Source: CANKHA01 sp963750965
Lineage (GTDB): Bacteria > Pseudomonadota > Alphaproteobacteria > Rhizobiales > Xanthobacteraceae
Length of the DNA stretch: 64,000 nucleotides
Direction of reading: 5' to 3'
Assembly: GCA_963750965.1 (NCBI GenBank)
Contig: CAVVSK010000004.1
Span: 29,563 to 93,562 of the forward strand
Shown in pieces: positions 1-9,352 of this stretch. The notes beneath the pieces are model-generated. The model was not told the origin of the DNA. It did no database searches and saw only the letters and a program-made list of their open reading frames with translations. Every line of letters starts with the position of its first letter. Positions within the stretch are counted from its first letter, which is position 1. Position numbers and translations under genes: made by a program.

Positions 1-2380
1 TGAGCGACCGCACGCGGTTGGGATTGGAGTGCGAAAATGCGGGATGCATCGTAAGGCCGCGAACACGATCGAGCGTGCCGGCCTCTGGAATCCCCGCCTG
101 CAGAGAGAACCATTTGTCGAGGATGAGCGGATCGCCGGCATAGCGCTGATAGAAATCCTCTATTGCATCTGCGCGCTGCGGCACGTCGTGCAGCGACAAC
201 GTCCCCAGCGCGGCAATGCGGTCGGTCATATTGCCAGCGGCGCGATACTGCTGGGCCGCGCGCTCGATCCCTTCAGGATTGGCGTCGGCCGCCAGCAGGT
301 CAAGACAGGCATTCTTCAGGAAACGCCGGCCGGCGCTGGCGGCGTCGGGACTATAGAGGCTGTCGTCCTTCATGCGGTCGTAGGTTTCATCGAGAGTGCC
401 GGTAAGCCGCCGACCGATAGTAGCGCGCAGGCCAGCGCGTGCGCCGAAGATAGCGTCGGGATTGATGTCGCTGCCGATCTCGCGCGCGATATCGGCTTCA
501 CCAGGAAGCGACAGCGCCTGCGCGATGAAAGCGGGTTCCAGCCGCGCGTCGGTCAGGATCTCGACCATCGCCGCAATCAGGTCCTCGCGCGTCGCCGCCG
601 CGTGGGTCTGGCGCACTTCAGCAAGCATGATTCCCATCGCCAGCACCTGCACCGCCTGCCAGCGATTGAACGGATCGCTATCATAGGCCGCGAGAAAACT
701 GAGCTCGGACGGCGAAATATTGGTAGTCAGCTTGATCGGTGCGGAGAAGCCGCGGTTGAGCGAAAGGACCGGCCGCTCGACAATATCGATGAATACAAAC
801 GTCTCCGCTGCGTTGGTCAACCTGAGCACGCCACGCTCGACGGTCTTTTCGCCCGCTAGCGTCAGCGGCAGGTCATGGCCGTCCTTGCCGACAAGGCCGA
901 TCACCAAGGGCATCAGCATCGGTTGCTTTACGGGCTGATTGGGCGTCGCCGGCAGCGCCTGCGCGAGCTCGAGCCGGTAGGTCTTGGCCTTCTCGTCCCA
1001 AGTGCCGTTTACCACCACTTCCGGCGTGCCGGCCTGTGAATACCAGCGCATGAAGGCCGGCATATCGAGGTCGCTGACGTCGGCGAAGCAGCCAATGAAT
1101 TGCTCGACCGTGGCGGCCTGTCCGTCGTGACGGGAAAAATAAAGGTCCATGCCTTCGCGGAATTTTTCTGCGCCGATCAGCGTCTTCACCATCCGCACCA
1201 CCTCGGCGCCTTTTTCGTAAACAGTGGCGGTGTAGAAGTTGTTGATCTCGCGATAAAGCTCCGGCCGTACCGGATGCGCGAGCGGACCGGCATCCTCGAC
1301 GAATTGATGCCCGCGCAGCACCCGCACGTCGCTGATGCGCTTGACTGGGCGCGAGCGCTGGTCGGCGGTGAATTCCTGATCGCGGAAAACCGTCAGGCCT
1401 TCCTTCAGGCAGAGTTGAAACCAGTCGCGGCAGGTGATGCGGTTGCCGGTCCAGTTGTGGAAGTATTCATGCGCAATAATTGCTTCGATCGAGGCAAAAT
1501 CGCCGTCGGTGGCGGTGTCCGGGGAGGCGAGCACGTATTTGTCATTGAAGACATTGAGGCCCTTATTCTCCATCGCCCCCATGTTGAAGTCGGAGACCGC
1601 CACGATCATGAAAATATCCAGATCATATTCCCGGCCGAAAACCTGCTCGTCCCATTCCATGGCGCGCTTGAGCGAATCCATGGCATAGCCGCAGCGGCTC
1701 TCCTTGCCGGGTTCGACATAAATTTTCAGCCCCACTTCGCGCCCAGACATGGTGCGGAACGTGTCTTCGACGCAGCCGAGTGTGCCGCCCACCAGCGCGA
1801 AGAGATAAGACGGTTTCGGGAACGGATCGTGCCATTGCGCAAAATGTCGGCCGCCCGGCAGGTCGCCCTGTGCGACGAGGTTGCCGTTGGCGAGCAGCAC
1901 CGGCGCTTCGGCTTTGGCTGCCTCGATGCGGGTGGTGTAGATCGCCATCACGTCGGGACGGTCGGGAAAATAGGTGATGCGGCGAAAGCCTTCTGCTTCG
2001 CATTGGGTGCAGTAGGTTTCGCTCGAGCGGTAGAGGCCCGAGAGCTGCGTATTGGCGGAAGGATCGACGAGCGTTTCGAGCTCCAGGCGAAACGGTCCCG
2101 GGGGCGTCTGCGAAATAGTCAGCCGGTCGGGCGTGGCGACATAGGCATCCTGCGCAAGTGTGACGCCGTCGATCGCCACCGAGACAAGATTCAGGCCGTC
2201 GCCGTCGAGCACGAGGGGCGCGGGGACGCCGGTCGCGCTGTTCGGCCGCAGAGCCAGCCGCGCCCGCACGCGGGACGCAGTCGGATGCAGCGACACATCA
2301 AGATGCACGGTGTCGACCAGCCATTCGGGCGGGCGGTAGTCCTGCAGGCGGATCGGCGCAGCCTGTTCCGTACGCATCAT
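1..2380 (-). CDS. pepN: Aminopeptidase N (M1 family), 3' end beyond window
   Basis: Zinc metallopeptidase that removes N-terminal residues from peptides in the cytoplasm. Reading leftward from the ATG at 2378-2380 gives about 793 residues with no stop, so the gene runs past the left edge; the family is usually about 870-890 residues. The GAMEN substrate-binding motif is near residue 268. The zinc site HEYFHNWTGNR is near residues 303-313, with the downstream Glu in LKEGLTVF. The start overlaps the stop of the upstream CDF transporter by one base (TGATG), so the two are probably translationally coupled. Long plus-strand frames across this region are antisense shadows. Confidence 0.95.
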   Translation of the reverse strand, partial: MMRTEQAAPIRLQDYRPPEWLVDTVHLDVSLHPTASRVRARLALRPNSATGVPAPLVLDGDGLNLVSVAIDGVTLAQDAYVATPDRLTISQTPPGPFRLELETLVDPSANTQLSGLYRSSETYCTQCEAEGFRRITYFPDRPDVMAIYTTRIEAAKAEAPVLLANGNLVAQGDLPGGRHFAQWHDPFPKPSYLFALVGGTLGCVEDTFRTMSGREVGLKIYVEPGKESRCGYAMDSLKRAMEWDEQVFGREYDLDIFMIVAVSDFNMGAMENKGLNVFNDKYVLASPDTATDGDFASIEAIIAHEYFHNWTGNRITCRDWFQLCLKEGLTVFRDQEFTADQRSRPVKRISDVRVLRGHQFVEDAGPLAHPVRPELYREINNFYTATVYEKGAEVVRMVKTLIGAEKFREGMDLYFSRHDGQAATVEQFIGCFADVSDLDMPAFMRWYSQAGTPEVVVNGTWDEKAKTYRLELAQALPATPNQPVKQPMLMPLVIGLVGKDGHDLPLTLAGEKTVERGVLRLTNAAETFVFIDIVERPVLSLNRGFSAPIKLTTNISPSELSFLAAYDSDPFNRWQAVQVLAMGIMLAEVRQTHAAATREDLIAAMVEILTDARLEPAFIAQALSLPGEADIAREIGSDINPDAIFGARAGLRATIGRRLTGTLDETYDRMKDDSLYSPDAASAGRRFLKNACLDLLAADANPEGIERAAQQYRAAGNMTDRIAALGTLSLHDVPQRADAIEDFYQRYAGDPLILDKWFSLQAGIPEAGTLDRVRGLTMHPAFSHSNPNRVRSL

Positions 2381-3750
2381 CAAGCCTTCGGTTCCGTGTG
2401 ACCGACCACGCGTTTGATCTCCGGCATCCGCTGCCGCAGCGCGCGTTCGACCGCGTCAACATTCTCATGCACCGCCTGCACGGTGAGTTCGGCATCAGCA
2501 TGGCAATGGAAGTTCACGATCTCTCCGCTGTCGGTCTCGCGCACGCGAACCTCATGGATGTCGCGGATCGCGCCGGTTTCAGCTGCGATCTGCGCGAGGA
2601 TGCTCTGCACGTCGTTGACGCGACTGCCACTGGCGTCGCGGCCAGCCAAACCGTCCATCTCCATGGGTTCGATATGGGTTTCCACCTCGACGTCCGGTCC
2701 AAGCTCACGGCAGATCGCATCTTCAAGACCGCTTGCGATCTCATGCGCATCGCCAAGCTTCAGCTGTCCTTCCACTTCGAGGTCGACGGCTATGGCAAGC
2801 CTGCCTGCGATGGAATGCACCGTGACGTGATGCACCGCCAGCGCCTGGTTGCGCGCGATCACCATGACACGCTCGATGATCGTTTCGCTGTCCAACGCGC
2901 GGGGGTCGGCGGTCAGCACCACTTCGGCGGAAGGTAATGCCTCCTGTACCGAATGGATTATGTTGTCCTTCAGCTCGGTGACACGATCGAGCGGCAAGGT
3001 GCGGCTGACGGTGACACCGAGGTCGACGAAGAGCTTGTTTCCCACCGGGCGCGCACGCACGCGTTCGACGGAGACAACGCCGGGGATGGCGCTCGCAGCC
3101 GCACTGATCGTTTCGGCGGCGCCCAGCGGTGCGGTATCGGTGAGAGTCTCGATGGTGCGGCGGCCTAGCCGCCATCCCGCAAGACAGACGAAAATCGCGA
3201 CCACAACCGCCGCCGCGGCATCCGCCCAGGGCAGGCCGAGCGCCACGCCGCCGAGTCCGACGAGCACTGCCAGCGACGAATACATGTCGGAACTGAAATG
3301 CAGCGCGTCGGCTTCCAGCGCTTCGCTGGAAGTTTCTGCGGCTACCTTATAGAGCGCGCGAGCACGGAAGAAATCAACGAAGACCGACGCAATGATTACG
3401 GCGAAGGCGGCCAGCGTCGCTTCGACCGCGTGGTCTCCATTGAGAAGCAATCGCCGCACCGCCTCCCAGATCACCACGCCAGAAAGAACGAACAGCAAGG
3501 CCGTCTCTGCGAGCGCAGATACGCTCTCGACTTTGCCATGACCGTAATGATGCTCGGCATCGGCAGGCTTGCCGGAAATTCGCACCGCGAAGTAGGTCAT
3601 CACGGTGGCAATGAAATCAATGAACGAGTGCCCCGCCTCCGACAGAATGGCCAGGGAACCCGACATCACGCCGACAATCGCCTTGGCGATGGTCAGAGCG
3701 CCAGAGGCCATCATCGATGTAAGCGCGACACGTTCCTTGACGTTCTGCAT
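2380..3750 (-). CDS. Cation diffusion facilitator (CDF) divalent metal transporter with extended C-terminus
   Basis: Inner-membrane metal/proton antiporter, probably exporting Zn(II) or a similar ion. From the ATG at 3750 it has 456 residues; the frame is open upstream to 3951, but that extension is Arg/Pro-rich and lacks CDF character. Membrane helices fill about residues 10-195. The metal site is HD-HD: His41 and Asp45 in SEAGHSFID, His151 and Asp155 in HFSSD. The family usually has one cytoplasmic metallochaperone-like domain. Here about 250 residues follow the membrane part and seem to hold three such modules (about 212-285, 290-362 and 378-452), the last rich in His. Specificity cannot be read from the sequence. 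Confidence 0.9.
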   Translation of the reverse strand: MQNVKERVALTSMMASGALTIAKAIVGVMSGSLAILSEAGHSFIDFIATVMTYFAVRISGKPADAEHHYGHGKVESVSALAETALLFVLSGVVIWEAVRRLLLNGDHAVEATLAAFAVIIASVFVDFFRARALYKVAAETSSEALEADALHFSSDMYSSLAVLVGLGGVALGLPWADAAAAVVVAIFVCLAGWRLGRRTIETLTDTAPLGAAETISAAASAIPGVVSVERVRARPVGNKLFVDLGVTVSRTLPLDRVTELKDNIIHSVQEALPSAEVVLTADPRALDSETIIERVMVIARNQALAVHHVTVHSIAGRLAIAVDLEVEGQLKLGDAHEIASGLEDAICRELGPDVEVETHIEPMEMDGLAGRDASGSRVNDVQSILAQIAAETGAIRDIHEVRVRETDSGEIVNFHCHADAELTVQAVHENVDAVERALRQRMPEIKRVVGHTEPKA

Positions 3751-3851
3751 GCTGTGACGGGTAGCGACGCGCCTTAAGGGCGTCAATGGCGAACGAAGGC
3801 GAGAATGCGAAGCATTCCAAAGTAAAGATGATCGAGTGGTACCGCCCGGCG

Positions 3852-4475
3852 TTATGGGCAATGTGCGCCGGTATCGATCCAGGCTTGAATGAGCTCGCCG
3901 AGGCGCGCCTGCGTGCCGGGGGCGGGCGTGCGGCCTCGGCCGGGATCCCAACCCCAGGCGACCAGATCGTCCTTGGCGAAGTGCTCATGCAGCAGGGCCA
4001 GGTCGCGGCCGCCGTTACGCGCCCGATCCTTCAGCTGCGCGCAAATTTCGCCGAGCGATTTGCCTTCCCAGGCCATCTCAATCGGAGCCAGGCCCCAGCG
4101 GGCATGTCCCGGGATGCTTTGATAGCTCGCTCGTTCAGACAACGTGAAGTTACGTTCCGTGTGGCAGGCGCTGCACGTATTACCGGCTACGCCGAGCCCC
4201 CCGTCGCCCCGTGGGACGGGCGGCTGGTGAAGGTGCTGATCGTCGCCTTGCAGCGGACGGTTGCTCGCCGGGTGGCAATTCATGCAACGTGGATGCGTGA
4301 TGACCTTGGCGCTTTCGGTGAACAACGCGCGCGACCGCGCCGCAGCATCTGCGATACCCGTGAAATCCGACGGAGGACGCAACTCGCTGGTTCTCTGGGC
4401 GAGAGCCGCGCCGCCTGTGAAAGCGAGAGCGCAAGCGGCTCCGGCAATCCACCCGATGCGAGTGATCACGCGCAT
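3852..4475 (-). CDS. Periplasmic c-type cytochrome-like protein with two CxxCH motifs
   Basis: Predicted exported protein of 207 residues, starting at the ATG at 4475, which has AAGG about 9 bases upstream; an ATG at 4484 is possible. A signal peptide ending near ALAQ is followed by two haem-binding motifs, CMNCH and CSACH, about 36 residues apart, so it could bind two c-type haems. Proteins of this look are often labelled isoquinoline 1-oxidoreductase subunit, but no molybdenum or iron-sulfur oxidoreductase partner is nearby, so the substrate is unknown. It follows the CDF/pepN pair on the same strand with a gap of about 100 bases. Confidence 0.75.
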   Translation of the reverse strand: MRVITRIGWIAGAACALAFTGGAALAQRTSELRPPSDFTGIADAAARSRALFTESAKVITHPRCMNCHPASNRPLQGDDQHLHQPPVPRGDGGLGVAGNTCSACHTERNFTLSERASYQSIPGHARWGLAPIEMAWEGKSLGEICAQLKDRARNGGRDLALLHEHFAKDDLVAWGWDPGRGRTPAPGTQARLGELIQAWIDTGAHCP

Positions 4476-4674
4476 AAGGAGCATCCTTTCCGGCCATCAT
4501 GTCTCCGGTCTAACGCCCAGGCAGGCGGATGGGTTCACTGGGCGCCGCCGACGCAGCTACAATGCCGTCCGCGCGATGCCGCGGGGAGAAGAATGGCCGA
4601 ACGCACGCAATTAACCGCGGTTGCAATCCGCTCCTGGCGCGACTGCGGCTATCTTCGGTAAAAGCCTACCTTAT

Positions 4675-5691
4675 ATGGATATGATGAAAGACAGCAGCCT
4701 GATCGGCGCACGCCGTTTCTCTGTGGCGCCGATGATGGAATGGACGGACCGGCACTGCCGTTTCTTCCATCGCCTGCTCACGCGCCGCGCGCTTCTTTAC
4801 ACCGAGATGCTGACCACCGGCGCGATCATCCATGGTGACCGCAAGCGGCTCTTGGCGTTCGCCGACGCCGAACATCCGGTTGCGGTCCAACTCGGCGGCT
4901 CGGACCCGCGGGCGCTGAGGGAATGTGCCAGGATCGCGGAAGATTTCGGTTACGACGAAGCAAATCTGAACGTGGGCTGCCCGTCGGACCGGGTACAGGA
5001 AGGCCGTTTCGGCGCCTGCCTGATGGCGGAACCGCAGCTTGTGGGCGACTGCGTCGCTGCGATGAAGGCCGCGGTCAGCATACCGGTCACGGTGAAAAGC
5101 CGCATCGGCATCGACGAGCAGGATCCCGAGGCGGCACTCGATGAGCTGGGACGCGCGGTGAAAGCGGCGCAAGCCGATGCACTGATCGTGCATGCGCGCA
5201 AAGCCTGGCTCGCCGGATTGTCGCCAAAAGAAAATCGCGAGGTGCCGCCGCTCGATTACGAGCGCGTCTATCGCCTGAAAGCGGCAAATCCCGATCTTCC
5301 GATCGTGCTCAACGGCGGCATCGCCACGGTGGAGCAGGCGGTGGCGCATATAGGCCGCGTCGACGGCGTGATGATGGGCCGCGCCGCCTATCAGGAGCCG
5401 TGGCGGCTTATGTCAGTGGATCCCGCCCTGTTCGGAGAGGATGCGGCGTTTTCTTCGCAGCGCGCGGCAGTCGAAGCCTTCATTCCTTATGTGGAGGCGG
5501 AGCTTGCGCGTGGTACGCGGTTGCATTCCATTACCCGCCACATGCTTGGACTCTTCCACGGCCTGCCCGGCGCACGCGCCTACCGCCGTCATCTCGCGAC
5601 CGAAGCTGTAAAACCCGGCGCCGGAGCGAATGTTCTGCGCGAGGCGCTGGATCGGGTGCGCGACCGCGAGATTGAGGAAGCTGCTGCTTAG
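4675..5691 (+). CDS. dusA: tRNA-dihydrouridine(20/20a) synthase DusA
   Basis: FMN- and NADPH-dependent enzyme that reduces uridine in the D-loop of tRNA. About 338 residues from the ATG at 4675; the frame also opens with a TTG at 4621, but the encoded leader is not conserved-looking. Family signatures are visible: VAPMMEWTDRHCR at the N-terminus, the ALLYTEM motif, NLNVGCPSDRVQ with the catalytic Cys, the HARKAWL segment typical of DusA, and the phosphate-binding VLNGGI and GVMMGRAAY motifs near the C-terminal half. It is transcribed alone, divergently from the cytochrome gene. Confidence 0.95.
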   Translation: MDMMKDSSLIGARRFSVAPMMEWTDRHCRFFHRLLTRRALLYTEMLTTGAIIHGDRKRLLAFADAEHPVAVQLGGSDPRALRECARIAEDFGYDEANLNVGCPSDRVQEGRFGACLMAEPQLVGDCVAAMKAAVSIPVTVKSRIGIDEQDPEAALDELGRAVKAAQADALIVHARKAWLAGLSPKENREVPPLDYERVYRLKAANPDLPIVLNGGIATVEQAVAHIGRVDGVMMGRAAYQEPWRLMSVDPALFGEDAAFSSQRAAVEAFIPYVEAELARGTRLHSITRHMLGLFHGLPGARAYRRHLATEAVKPGAGANVLREALDRVRDREIEEAAA

Positions 5692-5698
5692 TTTTCTT

Positions 5699-5763
5699 GC
5701 GTGATCTTATCGGGCAACGGGTTTTATCCGAGCAAGTCCGGGACAGGTTTTTGCCGGATCGCG
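5699..5763. repeat. Degenerate dispersed palindromic repeat
   Basis: Short intergenic sequence between convergent dusA and the protease gene. It has the GTGATCTTATC...GCCGGATCGCGC layout seen again around 20.9 kb and, more weakly, at 13.8 kb. It resembles the REP-like intergenic repeats common in Bradyrhizobium relatives. The arms are imperfect here. Confidence 0.4.
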
Positions 5764-6465
5764 CTAAGGATAAGCGCGCAGCATCAGCTTGTCCTCGCGC
5801 ACTTCCCAGCTTTCCAGCCGGTTGAGGAAGCTCATGCCCAGGAGATTAGTCCGGAGCGCGCCGGGTTGCGCGATGAAAGCCGGAACCGACCGTTCCACAA
5901 TATTGCCGATCGTGATGCGATCGAGCGTCACCGGCGCGACGCGCGCACGACCGTTCGCTGTGTCCACATTGGTCGTGTATTGGAGCACTTCTAGCGGTAA
6001 TCCCGCCGCCTTGGCGGCTTCCTGGGTAAGCACGACGACGCTAGCGCCGCTGTCCAGCGTCATCGACACGCGCGCGCCATTGACGTTTGCCCGCACCGAA
6101 AAATCCCCGCCGCGACTGCGGGCGATTTCGACAACGTTGCCTTTCTGCGCCGCCCAGCCTGGGACCAATTCAGCCATTACGCGGTCGCCTATTGCGCGCA
6201 AGTCCGACCGATACGTATAGCCAACCAGGAGGGCGCCTCCGATCACGGTCCATAACAGAACTGCTGTAAGCGCCGTCAAAAGCCGTTTGCGAAACATCAC
6301 AATGACGGCGCCTCCAACGACAGCGGCCCAAATACCGCTCGTTGTCAGCGAGGCCACGTCATGCTCGGTAAGCTTGTTCCACAGTTCGTCCGCGCGGCTG
6401 ACGGCCGCGATGCCAAGCGCCAGAATGATGGCAAGCCAGATAGTCCAGGATAGGTGGTTGCGCAT
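5764..6465 (-). CDS. Membrane-anchored retropepsin-like aspartic protease (TIGR02281 family)
   Basis: 233 residues. Three hydrophobic segments lie in the first 90 residues (a start-proximal helix, then about 47-60 and 64-85). A single retropepsin-type domain follows at about residues 115-233. The active-site motif is LDSGAS, where the family more often has DTGAS; the partner motifs LLGMSFL and the flap-like region are present. It likely works as a dimer with its domain in the periplasm; the substrate is unknown. It is 7 bases downstream of the DUF1289 gene on the same strand, so the two are probably co-transcribed. Confidence 0.85.
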   Translation of the reverse strand: MRNHLSWTIWLAIILALGIAAVSRADELWNKLTEHDVASLTTSGIWAAVVGGAVIVMFRKRLLTALTAVLLWTVIGGALLVGYTYRSDLRAIGDRVMAELVPGWAAQKGNVVEIARSRGGDFSVRANVNGARVSMTLDSGASVVVLTQEAAKAAGLPLEVLQYTTNVDTANGRARVAPVTLDRITIGNIVERSVPAFIAQPGALRTNLLGMSFLNRLESWEVREDKLMLRAYP

Positions 6466-6472
6466 GGGCCTT

Positions 6473-6712
6473 TTACGGTGGCGGCACCGATTGCGACGGT
6501 AGCGCTGCGGCGAGCCGCCGGGGCAGATCAGCCATCAAACGGGCCCGAACATCGCCACTCAAACTGCTCCAGGCTGAGATTTCGCTCAGGCTGCGGCCGC
6601 AGCCCATGCAAAAGCCTTTGGCTGGGTTGATAATGCAGACCTTGGTACAGGGGCTTTCGATGGCGGGCACGATCCCCTCCGGTGAATCGCCACCAAAGAT
6701 AAAGACTGCCAT
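6473..6712 (-). CDS. DUF1289 domain protein
   Basis: Small cytosolic protein of unknown function. It contains the DUF1289 pattern SPCTKVC...GFCMGCGRS with four cysteines, likely a metal site, followed by the W-containing helix typical of the family. I place the start at the ATG at 6712 (79 residues). The frame is open to an ATG at 6787, but that upstream stretch includes CGGATCATGCCCGGGCAT, which looks like repeat DNA and shares CATGCCCGGGCAT with 9184. It lies just upstream of the retropepsin-like protease gene. Confidence 0.8.
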   Translation of the reverse strand: MAVFIFGGDSPEGIVPAIESPCTKVCIINPAKGFCMGCGRSLSEISAWSSLSGDVRARLMADLPRRLAAALPSQSVPPP

Positions 6713-6810
6713 TGGGAAGGCAATGCCCGGGCATGATCCGGCGAATCTGTCTTGGACTTGATCCGGGGGCGGGAGCCGGTTCGCCATAAGATTTGTGCGC
6801 TAAGTTAATT

Positions 6811-8376
6811 TCAGCGACCGAAGCCGAAGAGTTTACGCCTGTGCAAACCGTTATTTTCCTGCGCCTCAGTGGCCGGTTGAGTCGGCGGCGCCTCCGCCAT
6901 CGGCGGCAGCGCCGAGACCACGCGCTCCGGCGGGAAGGTGACGATCACTTCGGTGCCGATGCGAAGCTTCGACTTCAGCTGGAAGGTGCCCCCGTGCAGA
7001 TCAACCAGGCTTTTGGCTATCGGCAGCCCAAGCCCAGCGCCCTGTTCGGCGGATTTGATCGAGTTGGAGCCCTGACCGAAAGACGCCAGCACGATCGGAA
7101 TTTCTTCTTCGGGAATGCCCGGACCGGTGTCCTTCACGCTCATGTATTGGCCGCCGGATGCGGTCCAACCGACTTTGAGCCAGATCTCGCCGCCTTGCGG
7201 TGTGAACTTGATCGCGTTGGACAGAAGGTTGAGGCAGATCTGCCGGATCGCGCGCTCATCTGCCCAGAGCCGCGGGAGCTCCGATTCGAACACCTCATGA
7301 ATGATAATACCGCGGTTCTTAGCCCGCAGCGTCAGCAGATGGTTGCAGTCTTCTACGACGAGCAGCAGCGACACCGGCTCTTCATGCAGCTCAAGTCGGC
7401 CTGCCTCGATGCGCGAGAGATCAAGAATCTCGTTGATTAGGTTGAGCAGATGCACGCCGGAATTATGGATGTCGTTGCAATATTCCTTATAAGTTGGCAC
7501 GGCATGTGGACCGAAGATCTCGTTGTTCATCACCTCTGAGAAGCCGAGTATGGCATTGAGCGGCGTGCGCAGCTCATGGCTCATCTGCGCTAGGAAGCGC
7601 GATTTTGCGATATTGGCGGCTTCGGCACGACCGCGGGCCTCATCAGAAATGGCCTTGGATTGCTCAAGCTCACCGAATAGCGCGTCCTTCTCAGCGCGGG
7701 CTTCCAGCGTTGCCAGCGTGGTGGTGTAGAGCCGATGGGCAAGCAGGAAGAAATAGCCCTGGGCCGTCACCGCCATGGCGGCGAGAATCCATTCGCGCAT
7801 TGTACCGCCTAGCAGGAAGTTCAACGCGATCGCAGCCGTCACGGGGGTGGTCGCCGCGAACACCGCAATAGGCAGGCTGGAGGCAAGCATGCTCGATACC
7901 GCCACCACCAGCAGCATCACGAAGAGCATGAAGGTGCGCGAGGACTCATCGGGGCCGACATATCTCAGCAGCAGGAACATCCAGGCGATCCCGAAAAGCA
8001 GGTCGAGCGTGATGAAGCGCACGCGCCAGCGGCGGATGTGGACTTTGGCCGGCGCCTCCAGCAGGAACTGGCTGCATTTATTGATGAAGATGGCGTGGAC
8101 GATAAGTATCCCGGCCGTCCAGAGGCCGGCCGCGAACGCGCCGATCCACAGGCTGGAAAGGAACCCAACCGTGCCCACCAGCAGCAGGATCACCAGCGAC
8201 GCCGAAAGCCGGTTCTGTGCGTATTGCCGCAGCAGTTCGTAATCGAAAGCCGGCCGGGTTCCGGTCGTCGAGGTCAGTCTATCGCGCGCCTCGCGCACCC
8301 GCTGGGTGGCAACGCGCCGGCGTTGCTTCATTGAGGCATCCAGGACCGCGGTCAGGTCGCGCGCTTCGATCGACAT
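6811..8376 (-). CDS. Membrane sensor histidine kinase
   Basis: 521 residues. Six hydrophobic segments lie between about residues 58 and 215, with almost no periplasmic domain. A coiled linker (about 220-258) leads to the HisKA domain with phospho-acceptor His267 in SHELRTPLNAILGFSE. The HATPase domain has the N-box NLLSNAIKFT (about 383-392), G1 DTGPGI (about 417) and G2 GAGLGLPIAK (about 446). The kinase core resembles the PleC/DivJ/PdhS-type kinases of Hyphomicrobiales, but I cannot assign it to one. No response regulator is adjacent, so its partner is unknown. Confidence 0.9.
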   Translation of the reverse strand: MSIEARDLTAVLDASMKQRRRVATQRVREARDRLTSTTGTRPAFDYELLRQYAQNRLSASLVILLLVGTVGFLSSLWIGAFAAGLWTAGILIVHAIFINKCSQFLLEAPAKVHIRRWRVRFITLDLLFGIAWMFLLLRYVGPDESSRTFMLFVMLLVVAVSSMLASSLPIAVFAATTPVTAAIALNFLLGGTMREWILAAMAVTAQGYFFLLAHRLYTTTLATLEARAEKDALFGELEQSKAISDEARGRAEAANIAKSRFLAQMSHELRTPLNAILGFSEVMNNEIFGPHAVPTYKEYCNDIHNSGVHLLNLINEILDLSRIEAGRLELHEEPVSLLLVVEDCNHLLTLRAKNRGIIIHEVFESELPRLWADERAIRQICLNLLSNAIKFTPQGGEIWLKVGWTASGGQYMSVKDTGPGIPEEEIPIVLASFGQGSNSIKSAEQGAGLGLPIAKSLVDLHGGTFQLKSKLRIGTEVIVTFPPERVVSALPPMAEAPPTQPATEAQENNGLHRRKLFGFGR

Positions 8377-8563
8377 GGCTGAACGCTACTGGTGAAAAGG
8401 AAGGGTCAAATCAGGCCGAAATTGGCCGAAATTCCTTAAGACTGAGCTTAAACCAACACGCAAACGCAAAGCTGACGTCCCGTGGCAAAGGCCGGAGCAT
8501 GGTAGATGAAAGGTTAACGGGGCCGATTTCGCCAGCCATCATGTCGGTCCAGACGGAGCAAGC

Positions 8564-9175
8564 ATGAAGCTTTATGACGGCGGCCGCGCGCCGAATCCCA
8601 GGCGGGTGCGAATTTTTTTGGCGGAAAAAAGCATTTCGCTGCCGCTTGAGCCGGTCGACCTCGGGAGCCTGCAGCACAGGTCGCCCGGCTATGCCGCCGT
8701 CAATCCGCTGCAGCGGTTGCCCGCGCTAGAGCTCGATGACGGCAGTGTGCTGACGGAATCCGTGGCCATTTGCCGCTATTTCGAGGAAGTGCAGCCGGAG
8801 CCTTGCTTGTTCGGGGAGACGGCGCTGGAGAAAGCGCGGATCGAGATGTGGAACAGGCGGATCGAGTTATACCTTTTCCAGCCGGTGTCCCATGTCTTCC
8901 GCCATACTCATCCTGCGATGAAGGAAATGGAGCAGCCTCAGGTCCCGGCCTGGGCAGAAGCCAACAAGCCGCGCATTGCGGAATTCCTCCGCTTTCTCGA
9001 CCGCGAATTACAGGACCGCCGTTTTGTCGCCGGTGACAGCTACAGCGTGGCCGACATCACCGGCCTGGTGGCGGTGGACTTCATGAAGCCGGCGAAGCTG
9101 GCGATGCCGGACGATCTAACGAATGTGGGCCGCTGGCACGCGGAGATTTCCGCGCGCCCGAGCGCGAAGGCTTAG
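8564..9175 (+). CDS. Glutathione S-transferase family protein
   Basis: 203 residues with a thioredoxin-like N-terminal domain (about 1-78) and an all-helical C-terminal domain. The glutathione site is visible: the N-terminal LYDGGRAPNPRRVRI segment, the cis-Pro turn RLPALEL and the ESVAIC motif. FVAGDSYSVADI is the usual N-capping box of the C-terminal domain. The substrate is not predictable. It is monocistronic, starting at an ATG about 190 bases from the divergent histidine kinase. Confidence 0.9.
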   Translation: MKLYDGGRAPNPRRVRIFLAEKSISLPLEPVDLGSLQHRSPGYAAVNPLQRLPALELDDGSVLTESVAICRYFEEVQPEPCLFGETALEKARIEMWNRRIELYLFQPVSHVFRHTHPAMKEMEQPQVPAWAEANKPRIAEFLRFLDRELQDRRFVAGDSYSVADITGLVAVDFMKPAKLAMPDDLTNVGRWHAEISARPSAKA

Positions 9176-9230
9176 CCTTCGTCATGCCCGGGCATGGCGC
9201 TCATATCGCTTGGGAAGGCACTGCGTTTTG

Positions 9231-9350
9231 TTTCTCCCTCTCCCCGTTGGGGAGAGGGTCGGGGTGAGGGGGGATCCTGCCCTAAGAGAGTCCGACGCCC
9301 TCACCCGGCTCGCTTCGCTCGCCACCCTCTCCCCACGGGAGAGGGAAAAA
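9231..9350. repeat. REP-like inverted repeat between convergent genes
   Basis: Two arms rich in CTCTCCCC/GGGGAGAG (about 9231-9270 and 9297-9350) form a large imperfect inverted repeat, and each arm also contains its own short hairpin. This is the widely dispersed intergenic palindrome type. It sits exactly between the ends of the convergent GST and dehydrogenase genes, where it may also act as a bidirectional transcription stop. Confidence 0.7.
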
Positions 9351-9352
9351 GA

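Noticed and set aside
1100..2401. Long plus-strand frame of 433 codons
   Set aside because: It is antisense to pepN, whose minus-strand product has the GAMEN and HEYFH motifs. High GC content makes such shadow frames common here.
3751..3951. N-terminal extension of the CDF transporter
   Set aside because: The extra 67 residues are Arg/Pro/Ser-rich and unlike CDF proteins, while Met at 3750 begins the usual first segment.
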